Shown in pieces: positions 1 through 7,053 of a stretch of DNA of 11,184 nt. The notes beneath the pieces were generated by a model that saw only the letters and a program-made list of their open reading frames with translations, did no database searches and was not told the origin of the DNA. Every line of letters starts with the position of its first letter. Position 1 is the stretch's first letter. Source of the DNA: Fimenecus sp964457415. GTDB lineage: Bacteria; Bacillota; Clostridia; Oscillospirales; Acutalibacteraceae. The stretch spans positions 1-11,184 of the forward strand of contig CAYWFB010000057.1 in NCBI GenBank assembly GCA_964457415.1. The letters are read 5' to 3'. A program made the translations under genes and the position numbers.

Positions 1-497
1 CCTGACTCTAAATAAATATCAGCTATGTAATTCCAACGAACATAAGAATCATTTCCATATAATATTCCGTCATGAAATCCTTCTTCATCATATAAATAAG
101 TTGCTTCATATATGGATGTACTCATTAAATATATAGCTGTAGTCAGCAATGATACTGATAAAGTGAAGACAATTGCAGTAACAACTAATAACCTTTTTGC
201 AAAATTTCTTTGAGAAATCACTTTTTCAGTTTCTTGTACAGAATCGACCAAATTATCGTCTGACTTTTGAGCAAAAGTTTCTTCAGGTATTTTTTCACCT
301 GTCAGCAATTCATTTACCGTTATACCTAATATGTTGGCAAGTGGAACTAAAAGAGATGAGTCAGGCATTCCCTTACCTGTTTCCCAACGAGAAATAGCTT
401 TATCTGTAACATTAAGTTTTTCTGCAAGCTGAGCTTGGGTCAATTCTTTTTCTTTTCGAAGAGTGGAAATAAATACCCCTGTCTTATTTTCATTCAT
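1..497 (-). CDS. XRE-family HTH regulator with membrane segment (C-terminus beyond window)
   Basis: This is the N-terminal 165 residues of a gene running off the left edge, read on the minus strand. Residues 8-67 form a Cro/C1-type helix-turn-helix domain: TLRKEKELTQAQLAEKL, then TDKAISRWETGKGMPD, then LANILGITVNELLTGE. A charged linker (about 68-100) leads to a single hydrophobic segment (about 103-125), followed by a presumably extracytoplasmic region that is cut off. This layout is common in clostridial membrane-tethered XRE regulators whose signal is usually unknown. The ATG at 495-497 is chosen because GGAGG (506-510) lies 8 nt upstream; another ATG at 491-493 is out of frame. A promoter and palindromic sites lie just upstream, which suggests autoregulation (inference). 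The DNA-binding domain is certain; target genes and signal are unknown. Confidence 0.88.
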   Translation of the reverse strand, partial: MNENKTGVFISTLRKEKELTQAQLAEKLNVTDKAISRWETGKGMPDSSLLVPLANILGITVNELLTGEKIPEETFAQKSDDNLVDSVQETEKVISQRNFAKRLLVVTAIVFTLSVSLLTTAIYLMSTSIYEATYLYDEEGFHDGILYGNDSYVRWNYIADIYLES

Positions 498-520
498 TGA
501 AATCGCCTCCTATGACAATG

Positions 521-549
521 ATTATACAGTATTTATTGCAATTTTGCAC
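521..549 (-). promoter_or_regulatory. Candidate sigma-A promoter of the XRE regulator
   Basis: On the minus strand there is a perfect -10 TATAAT (plus 521-526), a 17-nt spacer, and a weak -35 GTGCAA (544-549). The ATG of the regulator is 24 nt downstream of the -10, leaving a short leader that contains the ribosome site. The weak -35 would suit a regulated promoter. Confidence 0.55.
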
Positions 550-550
550 C

Positions 551-580
551 CTATGAATCATAGAATCGGCATCATATGAT
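551..580. promoter_or_regulatory. Two palindromes, possible operators upstream of the XRE gene
   Basis: Two perfect dyads sit next to each other directly upstream of the -35 box: CTATGAATCATAG (551-563, 6-bp arms around one A) and ATCATATGAT (571-580). Both are built from TATGA/TCATA half-sites. The half-site TATGA also occurs at 511-515 and 593-597, each exactly 41 bp from the copy at 552-556. XRE proteins bind such short dyads as dimers, so these are reasonable operators for the adjacent regulator, but binding is inferred. Confidence 0.4.
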
Positions 581-678
581 TAAAAAATCAACTATGAAAG
601 GATGTGATACCCGCAATTTATCACCTTGAAGCCAAAGTCATAACCTTATGTTGTCAGAATAATCATACAGAAAAAACA

Positions 679-725
679 AAAAATCCGAACCCTTTTCCTA
701 TCGGGAAAATTTGGTTCGGATTTTT
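679..725 (-). terminator. Strong intrinsic terminator after tRNA-Leu
   Basis: A perfect 13-bp stem joins 679-691 with 713-725 (GGTTCGGATTTTT on each strand). An inner TTTTCC/GGAAAA pairing (693-698 with 704-709) closes around the tip. On the minus strand the hairpin is followed by a T-rich run, as expected for Rho-independent termination of the tRNA transcript. The plus-strand side also ends in T residues, so it may work in both directions. Confidence 0.85.
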
Positions 726-731
726 CTGGTT

Positions 732-818
732 TGGTGCTGGTGACCGGACTTGAACCGGTACGGTATTGCTACCGAGGGATTTTAAGTCCCTTGCGTCTGC
801 CGATTTCGCCACACCAGC
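732..818 (-). tRNA. tRNA-Leu(UAA)
   Basis: The minus strand folds as an 87-nt class II tRNA. The acceptor stem GCTGGTG pairs with CACCAGC, followed by discriminator A and an encoded CCA (732-734). The anticodon stem AGGGA/TCCCT closes the loop CTTAAAA, giving anticodon TAA (plus 782-784), which reads UUA/UUG leucine codons. A variable arm typical of leucine tRNA and a T-arm with GGTTCAAGTCC are visible. It has its own promoter (843-871) and terminator (679-725). Confidence 0.97.
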
Positions 819-842
819 ATAACTGTTTTTCACAGCCTAATT

Positions 843-871
843 ATTATATCTTATGAAATTTAAAATGTCAA
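843..871 (-). promoter_or_regulatory. Consensus sigma-A promoter of tRNA-Leu
   Basis: On the minus strand TTGACA (plus 866-871), a 17-nt spacer and TATAAT (843-848) match the sigma-A consensus at every hexamer position. The tRNA 5' end is 25 nt downstream of the -10. The -35 box begins only 2 bp past the stop codon of the ABC ATPase gene, and no terminator intervenes. Confidence 0.88.
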
Positions 872-873
872 TA

Positions 874-1431
874 TTATAATTCAATTATTTCCGCATTTAA
901 AATTTTTGCGTCCTCACTATCGTGACTTACGATTATAAATGCTCTGCTTTTGCTTTCTTCTTTGATTATTTCGCAGATTTCAGTCTTCAAAGCCTCGTCA
1001 AGTCCCTTGAAAGGCTCGTCAAGAATTACCAAATCACTCTCAAAGCAAAGTGCACGGGCAAGAGCAACTCTGCGCCTCATTCCGCCACTTAAGGATAGGG
1101 GAGAATTATCCTTTTCATCCTCAAGCCCCATAAGAGATAAATATTTCAATGCTTTTTCTTCATCGCATACGGCAGTAAGATTTTTAAGCACCGTCACAAA
1201 GGGGATTAATCTATCTTCTTGAAACATAAACGAAACTTTTTCAGCGGATTTTATAATTTCACCCTTGTCCGCCTTTTCAAGCCCCGCAATCATTCGCATA
1301 AGCGTTGTCTTACCAAGCCCTGATTTGCCTTGAATTACGAGTATTCCGTCAAAATCAAGTGTGCGGGTGCAATTCTCAAAAATCACCTTGTCACCGTAAG
1401 CCTTGCAGAGATTATTTAACTGTATTTTCAA
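874..1431 (-). CDS. ABC transporter ATPase, NitT/TauT/SsuB-type, short form
   Basis: This 185-residue nucleotide-binding subunit powers import through the adjacent permease at the cytoplasmic face. All ABC motifs are present: Walker A GKSGLGKT (35-42), Q-loop glutamine Q71 in FMFQED, signature LSGGM (114-118), Walker B LVILDEP (134-140), D-loop GLD (143-145) and H-loop H170. It is clearly shorter than typical SsuB/TauB proteins (about 240-260 residues). It ends shortly after the H-loop with no C-terminal extension, yet it looks complete. The start is TTG (1429-1431): GGAGG (1440-1444) is 8 nt upstream, and the next in-frame ATG falls after Walker A. The start overlaps the permease gene by 20 nt, so translation is probably coupled. 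The substrate is unknown. Confidence 0.9.
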   Translation of the reverse strand: MKIQLNNLCKAYGDKVIFENCTRTLDFDGILVIQGKSGLGKTTLMRMIAGLEKADKGEIIKSAEKVSFMFQEDRLIPFVTVLKNLTAVCDEEKALKYLSLMGLEDEKDNSPLSLSGGMRRRVALARALCFESDLVILDEPFKGLDEALKTEICEIIKEESKSRAFIIVSHDSEDAKILNAEIIEL

Positions 1432-2224
1432 TAAAATAACCTCCTTTTGTCATAACTTTTTTAAACACCAAATCAAAAACTGTAACAAGTACCTTTTCAA
1501 GCAAAAGACTTAATAATATTACAATCGCCGTCCATGCAAAAAGGTCAACGGTTTCAAGATAAACCTGTGAATTACGAAGATTTATGCCGATTGAATTCTG
1601 CGGAGTACAAAGCACCTCGGCGGCAATGCCCGCTTTCCAGCCAAGTCCCACCGCAGTTTTACAGGCGGTCACAAAATAGGGGATAGCCGACGGCAGATAA
1701 ATAAGCTTCAGCTTTTTCGCAAAACCGAAATCATAAGCATTTGCCATTTCAATAAGACTTTTGTCAGTATCCGCAATTCCGCCCGAAACATTAGCCCATA
1801 CAACGGGCAAAACCATTAAAAAGGTTATGAATATCGGCACCTGAATTTTTGAAAGCCATATAAGCGCAAGAATTATGAAAGATACTACGGGAGTGGTCTT
1901 AACTGCAGTCAAAAACGGCTTGAAAAGTGTGTTGAGAATACTCGAAAATGCCGTGGCAATTCCCATAACCGTGCCAACTGCTACGCCGAGAAGATAACCG
2001 AGAGCCACACCCTTAAAGGAATTTAAAATACTCAACCAGAATTCACCATCGGGCAAAAATTCAATAATTCTTTTTGCCACATTCAAAGGCGAAGCCACTA
2101 AAACATCAAGCCCCACTACTGTGTATATCAACTGCCAAAGCCCTAACCAAAAAGCAATGGTCAGGGCTGTTTTAGCGATTTTTTTAATTGTTACCTTTTT
2201 ATACTCCGTAGTAGAAGTCATCAT
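1412..2224 (-). CDS. ABC transporter permease, BPD_transp_1 family (SsuC/TauC-like)
   Basis: This 270-residue integral membrane protein forms the translocation channel. It has about six hydrophobic segments, roughly at 20-37, 72-93, 112-127, 130-146, 186-203 and 230-250. An EAA-type coupling loop around 156-185 (EMANAYDFGFAKK, then YLPSAIPYF) would contact the ATPase, and a W..G..AE.L stretch after it is typical of the SsuC/TauC group. The frame is open back to 2263, but the ATG at 2222-2224 is preferred because GGAGG (2236-2240) lies 11 nt upstream, while the ATGs near 2260 have no ribosome site. With this start it overlaps the binding-protein gene by 26 nt. Orthologues move nitrate, taurine, sulfonates, bicarbonate or pyrimidine precursors, so the family does not fix the substrate. 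Confidence 0.9.
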   Translation of the reverse strand: MMTSTTEYKKVTIKKIAKTALTIAFWLGLWQLIYTVVGLDVLVASPLNVAKRIIEFLPDGEFWLSILNSFKGVALGYLLGVAVGTVMGIATAFSSILNTLFKPFLTAVKTTPVVSFIILALIWLSKIQVPIFITFLMVLPVVWANVSGGIADTDKSLIEMANAYDFGFAKKLKLIYLPSAIPYFVTACKTAVGLGWKAGIAAEVLCTPQNSIGINLRNSQVYLETVDLFAWTAIVILLSLLLEKVLVTVFDLVFKKVMTKGGYFIENTVK

Positions 2225-3203
2225 CTGGCAACTTACCTCCGATTGATGTCTTGTCAGCATCAAAGAAAATCTGAAGATTTGCGGCTACTGCTGATTTCAT
2301 ATCTGCACCGTCAATGTATGCAATATTGCAGTTGGGAATTGCCTTTTTAGCCATAGCAGCCTTGGGGATAATTTTGTACTGCTCGCAAAGTGCGGCTGTG
2401 CCTTCAACATCGCTGTTAGCGTAGCCAATTGAAGCCTCGTATTCTGTGAGGAACATCTCAACTGCCTCTGGGTTAGCATTTACAAAATCCTTGCTTGCAA
2501 TTACAACACCCTGAATAAGTGTTTCACCGCTTAATTTCTCGAATTCTTCTGTAAGATTAAGAGCAATACGAAGGTCAGCGTTCTGCATCATAGCGGCAGT
2601 AACCTTGGGCTCGGGGAGCATTGCAATTGTAGCCTTACCTGCGGCGGCAAGAGTAGCCAATTCGTCATGTGATGTAACATATTCAACTGTTACCTTGCCT
2701 GCAATTCCGCTCTTCTCGAGAAGATAATTGAGAATGTATTCGGGTGTTGAGCCCTGACCTGTTGCATAAAGCTTTTTGCCTGCAAGGTCAGCGAGTGAAT
2801 TGATTGTGTTGCCGTTTTCAAGAATGTAAAGCACACCCTTTGTGTTAATTGCAAGCACCTGAACATTACCCTCAAGCTTGTTGTAAAGAACAGAGGCCAA
2901 GTTAATGGGGCAAGCGGCAATGTCAAAGTTTTTACCAATCATACCCGCGCTGATTTCCTTGGGGTCACTTACAAGTGTGAACTGATAATCATTTTTTGCT
3001 GTGCCGTTGTCTTTATTTGACATAAGCTTTGCCATACCAATACCTGTAGGACCTGAAAGTCCTGCAACTCTCATTGTAACACTCTGGTAGGGTGCCTCTG
3101 TTGTGGTTGTGTCGTCTTCCTTGTCTGTATTGCCACAAGCCGCAAAGCAAAGTGTCAGGGCAAATACAAGAACTAATGAAATTGCTTTTTTCATTTTCTT
3201 CAT
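2199..3203 (-). CDS. ABC transporter substrate-binding lipoprotein, NMT1/SsuA-like
   Basis: This 334-residue extracytoplasmic binding protein captures the ligand for the permease. A lysine-rich n-region, hydrophobic core (7-20) and lipobox FAAC with Cys23 mark a lipoprotein signal, followed by an acidic/threonine linker (about 25-38). The mature part resembles NitT/TauT-type binding proteins, with GPTGIGMAKLM near the N-terminus, DIAACPINLASVLYN, and GKKLYATGQGSTPEYILNYLL. This variety is frequent in clostridial genomes (from memory), with no established ligand. The ATG (3201-3203) overlaps the regulator stop in an ATGA arrangement. However, AAGG sits almost against it, so ATG at 3192-3194 (residue 4) may be the true start; the signal peptide works either way. 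It is transcribed from the regulator promoter. Confidence 0.9.
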   Translation of the reverse strand: MKKMKKAISLVLVFALTLCFAACGNTDKEDDTTTTEAPYQSVTMRVAGLSGPTGIGMAKLMSNKDNGTAKNDYQFTLVSDPKEISAGMIGKNFDIAACPINLASVLYNKLEGNVQVLAINTKGVLYILENGNTINSLADLAGKKLYATGQGSTPEYILNYLLEKSGIAGKVTVEYVTSHDELATLAAAGKATIAMLPEPKVTAAMMQNADLRIALNLTEEFEKLSGETLIQGVVIASKDFVNANPEAVEMFLTEYEASIGYANSDVEGTAALCEQYKIIPKAAMAKKAIPNCNIAYIDGADMKSAVAANLQIFFDADKTSIGGKLPDDDFYYGV

Positions 3204-3850
3204 TTCCTTTCGGTTAAATATATTTTTTTACCGTCACGGCAGATTTTCCCTTGTTTTTCAAGAGCTTCAATAACTCTGTAAAGACTTGCACGGCTTACGT
3301 GCAAAACGCTGGAGAGCTCTGTCATTGAAACGGATATTTCACACTTTCCGTCATTCTCATCACAGTTTTTGCGAAGATACAAAAGCAGTTTTTCTTCGAC
3401 AGAGGGTTTGATGTATCCCTCAATTTTGCCGTTGAGAAAGCTTACTCTTTCAGAAAGATAGGTGATGTAGTTAAACGATACCGTACTGTCAAGGCGAATT
3501 AGCTTGTCAACGCCATCTTTTTCAAGCATTACAACCTTCAAGGGTGAAAGGGCAGTAACGGTATTCAAGAATTTAAAATGAGGGTTGTAAAGGAATGCAC
3601 CGCCGAAAATTTCACCCTCTTTAAGATGTGAAATCACGGTTTCACCTTTTCTCACTCTTGCCTCACCCTTAATAATAAGGCAGAGGACAGGGGCGTAATT
3701 TTCAGCCGAAAAAACCGTCTCGCCCTTGGGGTAAGTGGCAACCGAAGCATATTCCTCTAAAACCTCTTTAAGCAGAGAAATATCTGCATCTTTAAAAATT
3801 TGAGTTTTTTTAAGAAGTGATAAAGCGTTATTTAAAACTGTTTTATTCAT
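3200..3850 (-). CDS. Crp/Fnr-family transcription regulator, first gene of the transporter operon
   Basis: The 216-residue protein has a cyclic-nucleotide-binding-type beta-roll (about 20-112, with PKGETVF and EGEIFGG), a dimerisation helix (about 120-148) and a C-terminal winged helix-turn-helix (about 170-212, MTELSSVLHVSRASLYRVIEALEKQGKI). The phosphate-binding cassette that holds cAMP in Crp (GE..., then R-S-A) is not conserved: after GEIFG comes GAFLYNPHFKFLN, with no arginine. The N-terminal cysteine cluster of Fnr is also missing. The effector is therefore probably neither cAMP nor an iron-sulfur cluster. ATG at 3848-3850 follows a modest GGCGG site. The gene leads the operon and overlaps the lipoprotein gene by 4 nt, which points to it controlling the transporter. 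Control of the divergent beta-galactosidase gene is possible. Confidence 0.88.
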   Translation of the reverse strand: MNKTVLNNALSLLKKTQIFKDADISLLKEVLEEYASVATYPKGETVFSAENYAPVLCLIIKGEARVRKGETVISHLKEGEIFGGAFLYNPHFKFLNTVTALSPLKVVMLEKDGVDKLIRLDSTVSFNYITYLSERVSFLNGKIEGYIKPSVEEKLLLYLRKNCDENDGKCEISVSMTELSSVLHVSRASLYRVIEALEKQGKICRDGKKIYLTERK

Positions 3851-3864
3851 TTTACCGCCTATTT

Positions 3865-3929
3865 TGTCTCATATAATACATTTTCTGTCAATATAATAAC
3901 ATTCCGTTTAATTTATGTCAATAGAATTA
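3865..3929. repeat. Three operator-like repeats spanning the transporter promoter
   Basis: In plus orientation, a unit TGTC..ATATAAT.ACATT occurs at 3865-3882 and again at 3886-3903. The two copies agree at 16 of 18 bases if one 1-nt gap is allowed in each. A weaker third copy, TGTCAATAGAATTA, occurs at 3916-3929. Their starts are 21 and 30 bp apart, close to two and three helical turns. Copies two and three coincide with the -10 and -35 boxes of the operon promoter, which explains part of the likeness. Copy one lies downstream of the likely start site and is not explained by promoter elements. Binding by the adjacent Crp-like protein is inferred. Confidence 0.4.
3893..3921 (-). promoter_or_regulatory. 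Sigma-A promoter of the regulator/ABC transporter operon
   Basis: The minus strand carries TTGACA (plus 3916-3921), a 17-nt spacer and TATTAT (3893-3898). Transcription would start near 3886, giving a leader of about 36 nt before the regulator ATG. The box sequences are near-consensus, so control would most likely be by repression or by blocking. Confidence 0.72.
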
Positions 3930-3965
3930 AAGTGAAAATATACATATTTAATTCAATATTTTCAG

Positions 3966-3994
3966 TTGTAAAAATCCTCATTCTATGTTAGACT
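3966..3994 (+). promoter_or_regulatory. Weak candidate promoter for the glycosidase operon
   Basis: TTGTAA (3966-3971), a 17-nt spacer and TAGACT (3989-3994) each match consensus at four of six positions. A start near 4001 would leave a leader of about 25 nt with the strong GGAGG site. No clear catabolite-responsive element (cre) was seen nearby. A weak promoter like this would be expected to need an activator, but the assignment is tentative. Confidence 0.3.
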
Positions 3995-4025
3995 TTTATT
4001 GATTACATAAGACGGAGGTCTTTTT

Positions 4026-7000
4026 ATGAAATACATAATCAACAGAGCAAATTTCAGACAGTTTGATATTGCAGACCTTAACAAGCTTTCTCCAAGAGCT
4101 TATTTTATCCCATATCCCTCAAAAGAGACTCTTTGTGAGCAGAATGTTCTCACCGAGCGTTACTCGAGCCCCATGGTAAAAGTCCTCAACGGCGAGTGGG
4201 ATTTCAAATATTACGAAAAGGATATGCTTATCCCCAACGAATTCTACACCGACCGCGTTCAGTTCGATAAGGTGCAGGTGCCTTCAACCTGGCAGAGAAC
4301 GGGCTATCGTGAGCCTTGTTACTTGAACACCCGTTATGAATTCGACCCCAAGCTTTATCCCGAAATGCCTCAGGATGTGCCTTTTGGTATTTACAGAAGA
4401 TTTATCAATATTGAGAACCTCGATAAAAACTATATTATCACATTCCTTGGCGTAATTTCCTCTCTTGATTTGTATGTAAACGGACATTTTGTGGGCTACA
4501 GCGAGGGCGCTCACAATTCTGCTGAATTCGACCTCACTCCTTATCTTGTGGCAGGCGAGAACGAAATCGTTGCCGCAGTCAGTAAGTGGTCAACGGGCAC
4601 ATATCTTGAGTGTCAGGATATGTTCCGCGAAAATGGTATCTTCCGTGATGTTCTTCTCTATGAATTGGATAAAACCTATCTTTACGATTTCTTCATTGAA
4701 ACCGAGAAAAAGGGTGACACCTACGATTTAACTCTTACAGTTGATATTAAAGGCGATAAAGAGGGCTATTCCTATACTGCCGAGCTTCTCGACGGTGATA
4801 AATTGATTGCTAAAGAACAGACCGATGCCCGCGTAAAGAATAAAATTAAATTCACAAATCTTAATGTAAAAGAATGGAACGCCGAAGAGCCCTATACTTA
4901 CGATTTAATTCTTACTCTTGAAAAAGACGGCGAGGTTGTTACCGCAGTCAAGAATGTAACGGGCTTTAAAACTATTGAAATCAAAGAGGATATTTTCCTC
5001 TTTAACGGCAAGCCCATCAAATTCAAGGGCGTTAATCACCACGACACAAATATGCACAACGGTTATGTGCTCAAGGGTGAAGAAATCAAGGCAGAAATGG
5101 AGCTTATGAAGAAGTTCAACGTGAATGCAATCAGAACTTCACACTACCCACCCGACCCCACACTTTTAACTTTAGCAGACCTTATGGGCTTCTATATCGT
5201 TGACGAGGCAGACATCGAAACTCACGGTGCAGGCGATATTAAAAAGCCATACGATAACTGTCTTATTAGCCACGATTTGAAATGGGAGTTCCGTTATGTT
5301 GACCGAGTTTCCCGTATGTTCCGCCGTGACCGTAACCACCCCTCAATCACAATGTGGTCATTGGGTAATGAGGCTTGGGGATATAACTGTCAGGATAAAT
5401 GTTATGAATATCTTAAAAACGAGGGCACAAAAATCCCCGTTCACTACGAAAGCGTTGTTCATACAAAGCGCTTTGCCTATGATGTGATTTCTGAAATGTA
5501 TCCCACACAAGAGGACGTTGCAAAATACGGCGCAAAAACCTCAGGTAAAGAAAAATATCACAATAAGCCCTATTTTATGTGCGAATATGTTCACGCAATG
5601 GGTGTTGGTCCCGGCGCAGTTGAAGAGTATTGGGACAGCATTTATAAATACGACAGCCTTATGGGCGGTTGCGTATGGGAATGGGCTGACCACGCGGTTT
5701 ACCACGACGGAAATGATAAATATAAATTCCAATACACCTACGGCGGTGACCACGGCGAAGCAAAGCACGACAGTAATTTCTGCGTTGACGGTATGCTCTA
5801 TCCCGATAAAACTCCACATACGGGTGCTTATGTCATCAAAGCAGTTTATCGCCCTGTAAGAAGCAAGCATATCAGCGGAAAGGTATTCTCTTTCACAAAT
5901 ACAAACCGTTTTAAGAATGCAAAATATCTCAAAGTGTTTTGGGAACAGTATGTAAACGGTTGGCTTAAAAAGATGGGCGAATTAACCCTTGATATTGAGC
6001 CTATGCAGACAAAAACTTATGAAATTCCTTATGTGGAGTATGCCGACAATGAAGATTGCCATATCAATATTAAATATTTTGATGGCGAAGAACAGATGGC
6101 AATTGAGCAGGCAACACTTTCTGATAAAGCAAAATTCTTCCCTGCAGATACAGGTGCAGGAGAGGTCGAAATTATTACTGTAAATAATGACCTCAATATT
6201 GAATTTGACGGCGGTAAGGTCGTATTCAATGAGAAAACAGGCGAAATGACAAGCTATGTGCGAAACGGTTGCGAGTATCTTAACCTTAATCCCGCCGACA
6301 ATAAAAAAGGCTTTATGCCCAATATTGTCCGCGCATCTCTTGATAATGACACTTACGGCGAGCCTAAAAAACCTTGGGATTTAATAGGTCTTCATGAGGC
6401 TGAAACCGAGCTTAAGGAATTCCGCCACGCCAATCATTCAGCTTATGCACTTATTGAGGCTTCATACATTGTGAAAAAGGGCTTCAAGAGGTTCTTCCGC
6501 ATTGACGTTATCTATACCGTTTTCGGCAACGGACTTGTAAATGTTCAGTGTACACTCAATAAGTTCTTATTGGGTTGCCCCGAAATTCAGCGTTTCGGCG
6601 TAACAGTTGAATTGCCAAAAGAGTTCAATATTATTGAATTCTACGGCAGAGGCTCACACGAAAAAATGGAAAACCTTTGTGACTTAAAGGACCACGCATA
6701 TACTGGGCTCTGGAGAACATCTGTTGAGGCTATGCACGAGCCTTATGTAATGCCTCAGGATAACGGTAACTGCGGTGGTGTTAAGTTCCTTAAACTTATG
6801 AACGAAAAGGGTAATACTTTCACAGTTTACGGCTTGCCTAAGTTCAGCTTTTCTGCTCACGATTATACACAGCGTGCTTGCCATAAGGCAAAGCATCAGG
6901 AAGAGTTAGTTCATTCTGATACAACCTTTGTGTGCATCGATGGCTTCCACCGTGGTACAGGTACAAACACCTGCGGTCCTGATACCTTAGAAAAATATAA

Positions 7001-7052
7001 GGTAAAAACAGAAAAGTCTCTCACATTTAAATTTGCATTCAGAGGTGAATAA
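4026..7052 (+). CDS. Glycoside hydrolase family 2, LacZ-type beta-galactosidase
   Basis: This 1008-residue enzyme should hydrolyse terminal beta-D-galactosyl residues. It shows the five-domain LacZ layout: sugar-binding jelly roll (about 40-215, with VPSTWQRTGY and QDMFRENGIFRDV), Ig-like domain (216-315), TIM barrel (318-612), a second Ig-like domain (620-715), and the beta-galactosidase small-chain domain (722-1006). Barrel motifs are intact: GVNHHD (335-340), AIRTSHYPPDP, DEADIETHG, acid/base E449 in WSLGNEAWG, and nucleophile E520 in CEYVHAMG. The small domain is unusual, with GRGSHEK (874-880) where GRGPxE is usual and PQDNG (910-914) instead of PQExG. There is no signal peptide, so it acts in the cytoplasm. 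GGAGG lies 7 nt before ATG. It is the first gene of an operon with GNAT and GH95 genes. The galactosidase class is secure; the natural substrate is not. Confidence 0.93.
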   Translation: MKYIINRANFRQFDIADLNKLSPRAYFIPYPSKETLCEQNVLTERYSSPMVKVLNGEWDFKYYEKDMLIPNEFYTDRVQFDKVQVPSTWQRTGYREPCYLNTRYEFDPKLYPEMPQDVPFGIYRRFINIENLDKNYIITFLGVISSLDLYVNGHFVGYSEGAHNSAEFDLTPYLVAGENEIVAAVSKWSTGTYLECQDMFRENGIFRDVLLYELDKTYLYDFFIETEKKGDTYDLTLTVDIKGDKEGYSYTAELLDGDKLIAKEQTDARVKNKIKFTNLNVKEWNAEEPYTYDLILTLEKDGEVVTAVKNVTGFKTIEIKEDIFLFNGKPIKFKGVNHHDTNMHNGYVLKGEEIKAEMELMKKFNVNAIRTSHYPPDPTLLTLADLMGFYIVDEADIETHGAGDIKKPYDNCLISHDLKWEFRYVDRVSRMFRRDRNHPSITMWSLGNEAWGYNCQDKCYEYLKNEGTKIPVHYESVVHTKRFAYDVISEMYPTQEDVAKYGAKTSGKEKYHNKPYFMCEYVHAMGVGPGAVEEYWDSIYKYDSLMGGCVWEWADHAVYHDGNDKYKFQYTYGGDHGEAKHDSNFCVDGMLYPDKTPHTGAYVIKAVYRPVRSKHISGKVFSFTNTNRFKNAKYLKVFWEQYVNGWLKKMGELTLDIEPMQTKTYEIPYVEYADNEDCHINIKYFDGEEQMAIEQATLSDKAKFFPADTGAGEVEIITVNNDLNIEFDGGKVVFNEKTGEMTSYVRNGCEYLNLNPADNKKGFMPNIVRASLDNDTYGEPKKPWDLIGLHEAETELKEFRHANHSAYALIEASYIVKKGFKRFFRIDVIYTVFGNGLVNVQCTLNKFLLGCPEIQRFGVTVELPKEFNIIEFYGRGSHEKMENLCDLKDHAYTGLWRTSVEAMHEPYVMPQDNGNCGGVKFLKLMNEKGNTFTVYGLPKFSFSAHDYTQRACHKAKHQEELVHSDTTFVCIDGFHRGTGTNTCGPDTLEKYKVKTEKSLTFKFAFRGE

Positions 7053-7053
7053 T

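Noticed and set aside
197..397. 66-codon plus-strand frame
   Set aside because: It is antisense to the XRE regulator, whose helix-turn-helix motif is unmistakable.
732..871. tRNA-Leu as an integration (att) site of a mobile element
   Set aside because: No duplicated tRNA 3' end and no integrase or phage gene is visible in the window.
950..1222. 90-codon plus-strand open frame
   Set aside because: It lies wholly antisense to the ABC ATPase, whose motifs are intact, has no ribosome site and resembles no known protein.
3851..4025. Crp or Fnr consensus dyad in the divergent intergenic region
   Set aside because: No TGTGA-N6-TCACA or TTGAT-N4-ATCAA dyad could be found; only the non-canonical repeats reported above.
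5518..5859. 113-codon plus-strand frame inside the beta-galactosidase gene (and the 109-codon antisense frame beside it)
   Set aside because: Both fall within the conserved GH2 barrel-coding region in other frames and lack ribosome sites; they are shadows.
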